Part shown: in pieces, positions 1-9,643 of the stretch
Layout: each line of letters opens with the position of its first letter
Position numbering within the stretch: the stretch's first letter is position 1
Source: Pseudeuparius sepicola
Lineage: Eukaryota > Arthropoda > Insecta > Coleoptera > Anthribidae
Length of the DNA: 64,000 nucleotides
Direction: 5' to 3'
NCBI GenBank assembly: GCA_963920635.1
Contig: OY987298.1
Coordinates: 82,841,454-82,905,453, forward strand
Notes under the pieces: generated by a model
Told to the model about the DNA's origin: nothing
The model's database searches: none
The model's input: the letters and a program-made list of their open reading frames with translations, nothing else
Translations under genes and position numbers: made by a program

Positions 1-393
1 GAGGGGTGACGCCTATATATTTGATGGAGCGCAGTTCCTCCACCATTCTCAAGCCAGTTGCAGTACAAATTTCTAAGCCACAAAATGCAGTCGTTCGTCG
101 AAAGTTTGAACAAGAATTTGGTCTTGAAGAGATTCGAGAGTTTGCAGAATTTGGAAGTGGATGAAAAATTTCAAATAAAGATGCTGGACAATGTGAACAC
201 GCAGTACGGAGAAGAAATCTTCGTAGAGTGCGACGAATTTAAAACGGTGCTACCGCAACGCTACACCGCGGAGTTTACATCCGAGATAATTGAGAAGATA
301 AATGGTGAAATTGGTGCTGGCAAAAGGTATTTTCTGCGAAGTTTGGGGCCGATCGGAAGGACAACAAATATTGAATTTATTGTAGAACCTTGA
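1..393 (+). repeat. Left inverted terminal segment of the Polinton
   Basis: This 393-bp stretch is collinear, without net indel, with the reverse complement of 16761-17153. Similarity is nearly perfect over the promoter, leader and first codons and decays inward; it ends at the stop codon of the enclosed gene. The window begins inside this repeat, so its true outer end is not visible. Confidence 0.8.
85..393 (+). CDS. Small OB-fold-like (putative ssDNA-binding) Polinton protein, left copy
   Basis: A 102-residue intact ORF. The ATG at 85 is preferred because it gives the same length and N-terminus as the inverted copy at the other end of the element. Upstream codons from 58 are open but lack an ATG. 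A TATA-like run (14-21) and a CCATTC initiator about 31 nt downstream suggest its own promoter and a leader of about 40 nt. The core motif around residues 43-65 (QYGE, VECDEF, LPQRY) resembles small proteins found in many insect Polintons that look like an OB-fold single-strand DNA-binding protein; that function is inferred from pattern only. It shares 78 of 102 residues with the right copy, with most differences in the C-terminal half. Confidence 0.7.
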   Translation: MQSFVESLNKNLVLKRFESLQNLEVDEKFQIKMLDNVNTQYGEEIFVECDEFKTVLPQRYTAEFTSEIIEKINGEIGAGKRYFLRSLGPIGRTTNIEFIVEP

Positions 394-466
394 ATGCCCG
401 AAGAATGGACAAATTGTATTATAGGAGAAAATTTAAGCAGTATTTAAAAAATTTAGAAACGTTGAA

Positions 467-577
467 GCAGGACATTACATTATATGAGGTTAATAAGAAA
501 ATAAAAAACGTAACCTTATATCAGGACATTACATTATATGAGGTTAATAAGAAAATAAAAAACCTAACCTTATATAA
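467..577. repeat. Two-copy 57-bp direct repeat downstream of the left terminal gene
   Basis: A unit beginning CAGGACATTACATTATATG occurs twice back to back with about one mismatch. It keeps an open frame (390-581), but the translation is Lys/Tyr/Asn-rich and starts from a non-ATG codon, so I do not call a gene. Confidence 0.8.
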
Positions 578-581
578 TTGA

Positions 582-1160
582 CTTTTAATGAACATTTAAA
601 ATTATTTCCTGTTTTATTGTTCCACAATATGACTTATATTCACCCTGTTAGGCTGTAGGCCTATGATTTAGGAAGGCCAGGTCTCGCGGTCCGGGAATTA
701 TAGTAGTACTACCAATGTAAAGATGGCGCCACATGACCCTTCAAGGCACGTGGCACTTGCTATGGTTTTTAACGAGTTTTGATGGTACCTATATCAAAAA
801 TCCTCTGTTGTTAAGTATTTAAATAAGGTACGAGAATAACAAAAGTTGAGGAACAAAGGAAATGCTTAGGTACGCGAAATGCACCGAGAATAAAAGACCT
901 TTGCTGGAGGTCGTTTGAGTAACAAGCTATACAGGGAGGAAGAATAATACTTGAACTGTAATATTTTCATATAGTTTTAACTTATGTGGTATGAAAGGAT
1001 AGGACAAAAATACAAAACATAGTAAAAAAAATATATGTAATTAGGTTAAAGTGTTAAAAATACAAAAATGATAATAAACAAAATAAATATAAGAAAGAAG
1101 CGATTAAAAAAGCATGACATAAAAAGGTTGCTAGGCTAAAATAATACTTTAAAACATTTT
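582..1160. other. Polinton intergenic stretch, no gene seen
   Basis: AT-rich DNA between the left terminal gene and the 3' end of the spliced minus-strand gene. There is no ORF of note and no recognisable repeat. A CpG-containing patch at 680-780 stands out mildly from the surrounding AT-rich sequence. Confidence 0.5.
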
Positions 1161-1924
1161 CTATAAATTAAATCGTTTTAGTAGTCTAGCACCGACAACC
1201 AAATCTTGTAATTGTTGAATTAATTTATCACCCTTTATGTCCTGTTTTTTTAATCGCTCCAATTCACGTCTTCTTTCTGACTTCTTATCTTGTTCCACCT
1301 GTAGCTTCCGCTTCGTCGCTTCATACTTTCGTTTCAGCTCAACTGTCACCCCTTTGACGTATGAAGATATATTGCCTTTTCCTTCCGACTCGAACTCATC
1401 CTCACTGTCTTGAGTGGGTGGCAAGGTAATCACGCTGAAGGCGTCATCGTCGTCCTTTTGCAGTTTAATTTTTTTCGTAGCTGCACCCATACCGTAGCGG
1501 TAGGGCGAACTGCGAGAAGCAACAGGTGGTAAAAGTTGTTCTTGCGGGGGTGGATATGTTGTAGACTGAAAAAAAAATTTTTTAGTGGGTATTGAGCTTA
1601 ATTATCTTTAAAAAATGATTTTCAATGTTCATAGCAGATAAAAAAACACTTACTGGGATTACCACGTGGCTGTGAATAATTGGTTTCTGTGCAGGTTGAC
1701 TAGTTGACGGCTGAGACTCGGATTGAGACTGCGACAGGTCCGTCAAATCCTGACTCAGTGACGGCATGTCAGGGTATGTCTGAGAAAAAAAACACTAGGT
1801 TTTAGGCTAAAAAAGCGTGGTTAAAACTGTTTCCAACATTCTATGGACTTTAGGACATTAATTTTGTTAAGAAAAGAGTACTTACTGGTTTTTTGAGAGA
1901 AAGCAACACTCTGTTGCTAGCCAT
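1161..1924 (-). CDS. Three-exon Polinton accessory gene (Ser/Gln-rich, acidic, coiled-coil protein)
   Basis: Exons on the minus strand are 1924-1886, 1779-1654 and 1565-1161. Introns of 106 and 88 nt have GTAAG donors and polypyrimidine-CAG acceptors. All three junctions are phase 0 and the joined frame is open (13 + 42 + 134 codons, about 189 residues). A TATA box (reverse complement of 2001-2006) lies 33 nt before a TTTAGT initiator (about 1973), giving a 49-nt leader. The product has a Ser/Gln-rich stretch encoded by exon 2, a short Lys-rich patch (TKKIKLQ) next to a DDDDAF run, an acidic DSEDEFESE segment, and a C-terminal charged helix (KRKYEATKRKLQ onward) likely to form a coiled coil. 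I recognise no family. A nuclear regulatory or packaging role is only a guess. Introns are unusual in Polinton genes. Confidence 0.65.
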
Positions 1925-3100
1925 GATGGAACACTTTTGTAAACACTTACTATAACACGGAAGTCTGTGAACTAAATGCTCTCTCTGATGTATGACACAA
2001 TTTATAGGAAATAAATGCGACGTCAGCAAAAAAAAAGGCCTCGTCAGCAAAAATTTAGAAAATGTCCTAAAAGTAACATCTTCACCAAAGCAAAAAAGTT
2101 GAATTTTGATTAGGAACAGGTCCCAAAAATGGTACTCCATCGGCGCTAAATCCCAATTTACATGTTTCAAAACAATCGTTCAAGCACGTGAGTTTACATG
2201 CCAGCTGTTTCCGCGACAATGCCTCATTACTTAGACGGCCTCGTAACCAACGTAGTAAAAATAATAAAAGAGTGCAAGCATGCATTCTCGGCCAGACGCT
2301 CCGGCTCCTCTACCAGGCACGCTTCCGTTCGGCCGAGAGCCCGGCGTTTTGTCCACTCAGCAGTTAGAACAAAGACCCACAGATTTCCGTCGAAAGGCCC
2401 AAATATTTCCTAAACGAAAAATCTGGGAAAATCGGCATATAGCGCAAACGATTTAGGTACCCCCTTGGGGGGGTTACGAAGTTACCAGGGGGGGCTCGGG
2501 GAGAGGGGGGGGTCACCAATTGTGGCCCGTGCCAGGCCGAAGGCCTGGCCCGAACACAATTGGGGTTGGACAAACACGTCAAGATATTTGCGCATGCGCA
2601 GTAGCACAGAATCGACACCTATGAAATTTCCAAAAATTTTCAATTTTTTTTTTAAATGAATTTTTAAAAGGTCCTAATTTGATTGCAGGGTGAAATTTTG
2701 AGAAAAAAGTGATAGAAAGGCCTCAAATAAGCCACTAACTTTGACAAGACATAACGTAGAAGGCTCTGTTGCAAGTGGAAATATACAGAAAACGACACTG
2801 ACCAAAAAAAAGTTAGAAAAAAATTCAGACAATATAGGAAATGCCTCTGATCGAATAAGATCCAATAAAAAAAATCCAATACGAGTAAATAAAAATTTAA
2901 AATTGACACACTGTGGTCTAGGGTCGACTGTCAATCAGACAGGAGAATTTTTGTTTACCAATTTTTACAAAAAATTTTTTTTTTCAAATTTTGCTTTACC
3001 AATTTGTTTTTATTTTCCCAATTTTTTTTCCGATTTTGAATTTTGAAATTTTTTTAAGTGAAGAATGTCAAATATGCTTACAAGGCAAAAAAAATAGTAG
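1925..3100. other. Non-coding Polinton stretch with a GC-rich island
   Basis: Upstream of the spliced gene's promoter the sequence turns GC-rich (about 2270-2560), with poly-G runs and a long hairpin, then becomes very AT-rich to 3100. ORFs here are short, overlap on both strands and look like chance frames. No coding gene is supported. Confidence 0.5.
2516..2563. repeat. Extended GC-rich hairpin beside a poly-G tract
   Basis: CCAATTGTG (2516-2524) pairs with CACAATTGG (2555-2563), and GCCAGGCC (2531-2538) pairs with GGCCTGGC (2542-2549) across a GAA loop. An internal loop separates the two stems. Guanine-rich sequence (2466-2512) lies immediately to the left. It could be a structural, replication or transcription-stop element; function unknown. 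Confidence 0.7.
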
Positions 3101-3102
3101 CT

Positions 3103-3137
3103 TATAAAAGGCGGCGGGTTTTCACTCCTTCGTCAGT
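3103..3137 (+). promoter_or_regulatory. TATA plus TCAGT initiator promoter of the 186-aa gene
   Basis: TATAAAAG at 3103-3110 is followed by TCAGT at 3133-3137. The initiator A (3135) is 32 nt after the first T of the TATA box. This is the canonical arthropod core promoter spacing. It places transcription start 22 nt before the ATG at 3157, which excludes the longer upstream frame. Confidence 0.8.
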
Positions 3138-3156
3138 TCTTTCCAAGTGCTTCAAG

Positions 3157-3717
3157 ATGCAAGAGATGGAGACCGAGCTAGTGCCCTGGTGCAAGTGCCC
3201 CCTCCCCACTGTAACAGAAGAAATGTTGGACGTCTACGACTGGGGGCTGCAGTGTGACTACAAGCCTCCAGAACAACAGCTCCCCAAAGAAACAGCACAG
3301 GTGATGTGGCATGGAGTGCCATGGCACATCTGTGGTGAACAGGTTGGTCTCCCAGAATATCCTCAGGACACCAAACAACCCGCAGAGCAATGGCAAGGCA
3401 ACCAACAACCAACAGAACAATGGCAAGGCAGCCAGCAGCACCCAGCAGAACATGGTAAACAACCGCCCTCAGAAGAACGGAAGAGCAGTCAATCTCCCGC
3501 AGAAAACACCTGGCCTCCCCTGGAAGAAGAATGGGACGATATGGGTACTTACACACCTGACCTAGAAGAGAGAAATGTGCTGCGTCCGTATCCGCCTGGT
3601 CTTAGCAAGGCCGCCCGGAGGGTCTTTCGCCAGGCAGAAAGGCTGCGGTTGCAGCGCCTGTCTAGTGAGGGATTAGAGGAACGGGCACGTGTTTTTCAAG
3701 AAAATTGGGGCTTATAG
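3157..3717 (+). CDS. Polinton accessory protein of unknown function, Pro/Gln-rich
   Basis: A 186-residue ORF starting at MQEMETELVPW. The start is fixed by the promoter just upstream; the frame is open back to 3058, but those codons precede the initiator. A poly(A) signal AATAAA is at 3767-3772. The N-terminal third is Cys/Trp-containing (WCKC, WHGVPWHIC). The middle is low complexity with repeated AEQWQG / TEQWQG units. The C-terminal third is an Arg/Leu-rich amphipathic helix (ARRVFRQAERLRLQRL). Base composition is clearly more GC-rich than the neighbours. I recognise no family. Complete promoter, ORF and poly(A) signal argue that it is a real single-gene transcription unit. Confidence 0.65.
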   Translation: MQEMETELVPWCKCPLPTVTEEMLDVYDWGLQCDYKPPEQQLPKETAQVMWHGVPWHICGEQVGLPEYPQDTKQPAEQWQGNQQPTEQWQGSQQHPAEHGKQPPSEERKSSQSPAENTWPPLEEEWDDMGTYTPDLEERNVLRPYPPGLSKAARRVFRQAERLRLQRLSSEGLEERARVFQENWGL

Positions 3718-3766
3718 TATACCACCTATTACAGTATAAAATATTATATTTTAAAATATTATATCA

Positions 3767-3772
3767 AATAAA
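3767..3772 (+). terminator. Poly(A) signal of the 186-aa gene
   Basis: AATAAA lies 50 nt after the stop codon. Confidence 0.6.
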
Positions 3773-3969
3773 ATCATTTAAAAATTGCCTGCCTTTTCAT
3801 TGTGAATCTTTTCCTAACGTGCGATAATCAACAACAAAACAGTGACCTCTCCTGAACATAATAAAAGAAAAAATAATGAAAGTTATTTGAATGTAAGAAA
3901 TCGAATTGAAAATTCCCCGGGCGGCCCCGGCTTATAATCTCGCTAGCCGTCTGGCGCCCCGGTCCACTT

Positions 3970-5003
3970 GTCTCATAATTACGTCATGTGCATGAAAGTT
4001 GAATATCTTGGAAACTAATGACTCTACAAAAAAATGTTTCAAATAAAAGTTGTAGCATATCAAAGGGGCTAATCAAATGTTTATAAAAGAAAATTTACAG
4101 ATGACGTTTTCAAGGTCATATGACAATTAAGTTGGTTTTTTCAATGACATCCTGCTGTTTTTATTTGATAAAAGCATTTAGCTTCTTTCTCGGAATATAT
4201 TTCATTAGAAATTTTTTTTTTCTAAATTTGTCTCATATTTACGTCATTTGCATGAAAGTTGAATATCTTGGAAACTAATGACTCTACAAAAAAAATGTTT
4301 CAAATAAAAGTTGTAGCATATCAAAGGGGCTAATCAAATGTTTATAAAAGAAAATTTACAGATGACGTTTTCAAGGTCATATGACAATTAAGTTGGTTTT
4401 TTCAATGACATCCTGCTGTTTTTATTTCATAAAAGCATTTAGCTTCTTTCTCGGAATATATTTCATTAGAATTTTTTTTTCTAAATTTGTCTCATATTTA
4501 CGTCATGTGCATGAAAGTTGAATATCTTGGAAACTAATGACTACAAAAAAAATGTTTCAAATAAAAGTTGTAGCATATCAAAGGGGCTAATCAAATGTTT
4601 ATAAAAGAAAATTTACAGATGACGTTTTCAAGGTCATATGACAATTAAGTTGGTTTTTTCAATGACATCCTGCTGTTTTTATTTGATAAAAGCATTTAGC
4701 TTCTTTCTCGGAATATATTTCATTAGAATTTTTGTTTCTAAATTTGTCTCATATTTACGTCATGTGCATGAAAGTTGAATATCTTGGAAACTAATGACTC
4801 TACAAAAAAATGTTTCAAATAAAAGTTGTAGCATATCAAAGGGGCTAATCAAATGTTTGTATAAGAAAAATTCACAGATGACGTTTTCAAGGTCATATGA
4901 CAATTAAGTTGGTTTTTCAACAACATCCTGCTGTTTTTATTTGATAAAAGCATTTAGCTTCTTTCTCGGAATATATTTCATAAGAAATTTTTTTTCTAAA
5001 TTG
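3970..5003 (+). repeat. Four tandem copies of a ~259-bp unit upstream of polymerase B
   Basis: Units begin with GTCTCAT at 3970, 4230, 4489 and 4746 (spacings 260, 259 and 257 nt). They are nearly identical, differing by single substitutions and homopolymer length. Each contains the palindrome GTCATATGAC and a TTTACGTCAT box with a CRE-like core. The array ends about 60 bp before the polymerase TATA box. Its place between two divergently controlled regions fits an enhancer or replication element, but no function is shown by sequence alone. Confidence 0.92.
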
Positions 5004-5066
5004 TAGGTTTCAGGACATGAATTTTTGCTTCGTTGCAAAATTAATTTTTTAGCGGTTGCGTCTTGG

Positions 5067-5098
5067 TATATAAAGAGCGCAAGGTTTCTCCGCACAGC
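5067..5098 (+). promoter_or_regulatory. Polymerase B core promoter
   Basis: TATATAAAG at 5067-5075 is followed about 27-30 nt later by a CACAG sequence (5093-5097) that may be a weak initiator. The ATG at 5132 lies about 35 nt further on. Confidence 0.55.
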
Positions 5099-5131
5099 AG
5101 AGCTGCGTACACACTGTACCATATCGGCATC

Positions 5132-8100
5132 ATGACTGCAGCAATCGCAGAGGTAAGTGATGATATTGTTAACGTTTGTGAGAGGGCTTTTCGCTTGATA
5201 ACAAACGGTATGGATATGAGAACGCGAGAGTGCTGGCATAAACTGATAAACAAAAATATTAGGCTCGTTTATGGTGCTATAAAACCATGTCGATACAATC
5301 CTGGTACGATGACAAAACTACAAACAAATTTAGGACATTTAAAAAGATTCAGAGCTTACTTAAAAAATATGAAACGCACTGGGTGCGGAGTAAAAGCGAG
5401 TGGACGCGGTTGGGTCAAATGGGAAGACACTAAGTCCGCATTCAAAAGTAGAATTCGTTCGGGAGTCATTATAAATCTTAAGCATAAAGACATAGTGGAT
5501 TTCTTGAATGACGCTTTTCGCCTTTTAAAACCACGCTTGTCTAGAATCGTAAAAGAATACAACATAATAAAGGTTAACACCGTTTTCTGTGGGGAATTTA
5601 TAAAAAAATCGGGAGATGAAGAAATTTTGGATAATAAATATTTCAATACGAAAAATGTTACTATTGACGGGGGCACAGAGCTGAAACGTTGGTTTGCGGA
5701 CAACGTCACCGACACCATTTTAAAGACTCTCGAAGAGTTCCAGGAACGTGATTCTGGTTGGGCGCTGCATAGAATTTTATATTTGGAAGTTAATGTTAAC
5801 AAAGTCCAAATGGGGAATGGCAGTGGGTCGTACGTGAAATTGCCAGATGAGATTTTAAAGAAAAGAGCTTGCGTTAATGTTAGAAACGATGATGACGCGT
5901 GCTTCATGTGGGCTGTCATTTCCGCTCTTTACCCCGTAGATCAGCATTCATGTCGCATGAGTGCGTACCCCCACTACGCGGAGGTTTTGAACCTAGAGGG
6001 GTTGGAGGACTTTCCCATAACGCTTCCTAAAATTGAAAGGTTCGAAAAATTAAATGAAATTTCCGTTAACGTATACGCCCTAGAGTTAGTATGCGAAAAT
6101 CCGCGTAAATTTTGTACTGGCCCGGTGCGATTGACTAAAAAGAAGATGGATAGACACGTGAACTTGCTACTCATTCAGGATCAATATTTCCTAAAAAATA
6201 ATGACTACGAGACCCCTCCCGCGGAAGATGTCGAAATGCCAGCTATAAAATATCATTTTTATTGGATTAAAAATTTGTCGCGTCTAATTTCTACGCAAAT
6301 GAATAACGGCAAAATGTTCATATGTGACAGATGTCTGAATTATTTTCAAACCCAGGAAAAATTAGACAACCACACTGTTTACTGTGAAGAATTCAATAAT
6401 TGCCAGGTGTCGTTCCCCAAAGAAAAATTTGTCAAGTTTAAAAATTACGTCTTTAAAGAACGCACCCCTTTTGTTATATATTCAGATTTCGAGTCCATGT
6501 TAAAACCTTATCGCGATTCGGAAGCGATGTCGCAGACTACCAAGTACCAAAAACACGAGGCGTTCAGTGCCGCTTTTTATTTTAAATGCTCCTACGATGA
6601 CTCTGTCTTTTTTTTCAAAAGCTATCGAGGCTCCGATTGTATGTCTTGGTATGCCGATCAAATGGAGGAAATCGCAAAATTCGTTGCGTCGAAATTAACA
6701 ACCGTGGAACCGATGGATCAAAATATAAGTTTGAAAAATGCCACGGCAAATTGTCATATTTGTGAAAAATCGTTCACTCCCGACGATATCATAGTTCGTG
6801 ATCATTGCCATTTGTCTTCTAGGTTTCGTGGGTACGCCCATCAGGCATGCAATCTAAATTATCGAAACTCGTTCGTGATTCCAGTGGTATTTCATAATTT
6901 CAGCGGCTACGACAGTCATTTCTATAGCAGGGACCTTGCCAAGCGTAATCATATCTCCCTTCTTCCCATCAATAAAGAAAAATATATAAGTTTTATGATT
7001 TTCGATAATGAAACCAGTGTAAAATTTCGTTTTATAGATTCCCTCAGATTCATGGGATTTTCTCTAGAGACACTAGCCTCCTCTCTTAAAAGCCAGGATT
7101 TCGTTAATACTAAAAAGAAATTTGGTGACATCCCTTCGGATCAGTTGACCCTATTAACTAGAAAAGGCGTTTTTTGTTATGACTACATCGACAATTTAGA
7201 GAAATTACAAGAGACTTCGCTTCCAACTATCGATAAATTTTATAACAAACTAAATGACACCAATATCAATGAAAATGAATACACTCACGCTCAACTGGTT
7301 TGGGAAAAATTCAATATAGGCACGATCGGTGAATACTCGGATCTCTACCTCAAAACTGACATTATGTTGCTAAGTGACGTGTTTGAGATGTTCAGAAAGT
7401 CGTGTCACGATAATTACGGTCTAGATCCCGCTTAGTATTATACCATGCCTGGTTATACTTTCGATTGTATGTTAAAATTCACCGGCTGTAAATTAGAAAC
7501 GTTTCAAGATATCGATATTTTGCTATTTTTCGAGAGCTGTCAGAGGCGGCTTGAGCCAATGTTCTAAGCGCTTCGCGCAAGCTAATAATAAATACATGAA
7601 AGGACACAATCCGGATGATCCCTCTAAATATATTCTGTATCTAGACTTAAATAACTTGTACGGTTGGGCGATGTGTGAGTGTTTGCCTCAAGGTGGTTTT
7701 CAATGGGTAGAAGACATTGACAGTATTGACGTTACTAAAATTCCCAACGATGCTAAAGAAGGGTATATTTTAGAGGTTGACTTAAGAGTATCCTGACGGG
7801 TTGCACGATTTGCACAAAGATCTCCCTTTTGCTGCCGAACACCGAGTACCGCCAGAATCGAAATTACCTAAACTTATGACTACCCTTTATCCCAAAGAAA
7901 AATACGTGATACATTACAGGGCGCTCAAACAGGCCTTGAACCACGGTCTGGTCTTGAAAAAGACCCACAGAATTTTAAAATTTAAACAGTCCGCTTTTTT
8001 GGCGCCATACATCAAATATAACACCCAATTAAGAACGAAGGCTAAGTTTGATTTCGAAAAAACCATTATTAAACTTATGAACAACGCTATCTATGGTAAA

Positions 8101-8869
8101 ACTATGGAAAATATTAGGAAACATAGAATCGTGAAGTTAGTGAATAAGTGGGAGGGGAGATACGGTGCCAAAAATCTAATTTCAAGTCCAACTTTTAGAT
8201 GCAGGACAATATTTGATGAAAACCTAATTAGCGTTGAATTAAATAAAACGAATATTAACTTTAACAAGCCCCTGTATGTTGGAATGGAAATTCTAGACAT
8301 ATCCAAAACCTGCATCTACGAATTCCACTATGATTTTATGCTACAAAACTATTCATCCTCCGACTGTCAATTACTATACACTGATACGGACAGTCTTATC
8401 TACGAAATTTGTTGCGATGACGTTTATCGGGATCTCATTCTGAAAAATATAGCTAGGTTTGACACCTCCGACTACCCACTAAATAATAGATACAACATTC
8501 CGCTTGTAAATAAAAAAGTACCAGGGTTAATGAAAGATGAATTAAACGGTAGTATCTTGACCCATTTCATCGGGCTTAGATCAAAAATGTATTCATACTT
8601 AATAGACGAGGGGGAAAAGTGCGTGAAAAAAGCTAAGGGGGTTAAATATAATGTAGTAAAAAATAAGATTACGCACCAGGATTGTCGATTGCCTATTTGA
8701 ACAAAAAGAAAAAATCGCCAGCCAGTGCTCGATACGTTCATATGCACAAACGGTGTTTAGTATCAAACAAAGTAAAATCGGTCTCAGCCCTTTCGATAAC
8801 AAACAATATATCCTCGACAATATCATCACATTGCCTTGGGGTCATAAGGATATCATAGATGTAGATTGA
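5132..8869 (+). pseudogene. PolB: Protein-primed DNA polymerase B (Polinton pPolB), broken
   Basis: About 1,246 codons, full length for the family. The start is placed at the ATG at 5132, because frame-open codons from 5063 lie inside the TATA region. In order: a Polinton-specific N-terminal domain with a conserved NDDDACFMWA patch; a CxxC...H zinc-finger-like segment (ICDRC); exonuclease motif DFES; a conserved CHLSSRFRGYAHQACN block; polymerase motif A (DLNNLYGWAM), motif B (KLMNNAIYGKT) and motif C (YTDTDS). Breaks: a TAG stop at 7433-7435, frameshifts near 7540, 7788 and 8683. After the last one the C-terminal frame runs to the TGA at 8867-8869. AATAAA is at 8892-8897. Family role: replicates the linear element from protein-primed ends. 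Catalytic motifs are retained despite the breaks, which suggests recent decay. A consensus splice donor lies 20 nt into the coding region. Confidence 0.95.
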
Positions 8870-8920
8870 AATGTAAGAATGTGGGTATGTAAATAAAAAA
8901 CACTATTTTTAAAATGTTGT

Positions 8921-8926
8921 TTTATT
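8921..8926 (-). terminator. Poly(A) signal facing the polymerase poly(A) signal
   Basis: AATAAA on the minus strand (TTTATT on plus) lies at the stop codon of the 221-aa gene, 24 bp from the plus-strand AATAAA at 8892-8897. The two convergent units therefore share one short 3' region. Confidence 0.6.
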
Positions 8927-9591
8927 TAAGAAAACCTTCTCCTATACAAGTCAGCTAACAAAAACTCCCTGTCCAGATAAAAGAGTTCATAAATACAGTA
9001 CTTTTCTATGTTACACATTGGATTACAAAGTAACTTAATAGTGTCTCTAATACTTATTCTAAAATTACTTTTTATCAACATCTCATTTGCCGTATCTAAA
9101 AAATTATAATAGAAATCAACTAACTTAAAACTATGCAATAAAGCAATTTTAAAGGAAACATCATTATCTATGCGTAGCAGTTCGATACAGCATGCCTCGC
9201 TGAAGTAAAAATATACGCCGTTTCTGCCGAGCGTTACGATTTCTAATCCGTCCGAATTAATCGTGTCCAATTCCATGTCACAACCAAATTTCACAGGCAG
9301 ACCATCTCCTTGTTCGAAAAACTTATACAGGTGCGACATAAGTTCTCTCCACTCCACGTGATCCATGCTCATTACGCATTCTTCTCGGGTACCTTGCCCG
9401 CAAACGATATTTACAGCAGGCGTAAAAAATCGTAGTGGACTCAGCCCACAATGTACGGTATATGTGTGACCAGGCGCCAAATGGAAACATGTTTTCAACA
9501 GAAGAAGTCTATCTCTTTGAATCGTTTGCTGTGAAACGTCGTCGTCGACATCGCCGGCTGCGTCAGATTCGTAGCCACTACTGTCACCCAT
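8926..9591 (-). CDS. Polinton protein of unknown function, 221 aa
   Basis: Intact ORF from the ATG at 9591, converging on polymerase B. It has an acidic, Ser-rich N-terminus (GYESDAAGDVDDDV), then a mixed alpha/beta pattern with VHCGLSPLRFF, a HVEWRELMSHL segment and a Leu-rich C-terminal helical part. I recognise no domain. A similarly placed protein of unknown function occurs in other insect Polintons as far as I recall, so I treat it as a genuine gene. No clear TATA box is visible. The start lies 52 bp beyond the integrase stop, so it may be read from the integrase transcript. Confidence 0.65.
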   Translation of the reverse strand: MGDSSGYESDAAGDVDDDVSQQTIQRDRLLLLKTCFHLAPGHTYTVHCGLSPLRFFTPAVNIVCGQGTREECVMSMDHVEWRELMSHLYKFFEQGDGLPVKFGCDMELDTINSDGLEIVTLGRNGVYFYFSEACCIELLRIDNDVSFKIALLHSFKLVDFYYNFLDTANEMLIKSNFRISIRDTIKLLCNPMCNIEKYCIYELFYLDREFLLADLYRRRFS

Positions 9592-9643
9592 GCTCCGCCA
9601 CTACTACAAGAAGTCTGTTGCGTCTATCCAAGAGTCGTGGGTC

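Noticed and set aside
390..581. 63-codon open frame after the left terminal gene
   Set aside because: Non-ATG start, low complexity, frame created by a 57-bp tandem duplication.
2198..2934. Several overlapping 65-86-codon frames on both strands
   Set aside because: They overlap each other, lie in GC-rich or AT-rich low-complexity DNA and have no motif or promoter.
3152..3565. Frames antisense or out of phase to the 186-aa gene
   Set aside because: Shadows of a GC-rich coding sequence; the plus-strand frame has the promoter and poly(A) signal.
5356..5919. 187-codon antisense frame
   Set aside because: Shadow of polymerase B; no motif of its own.
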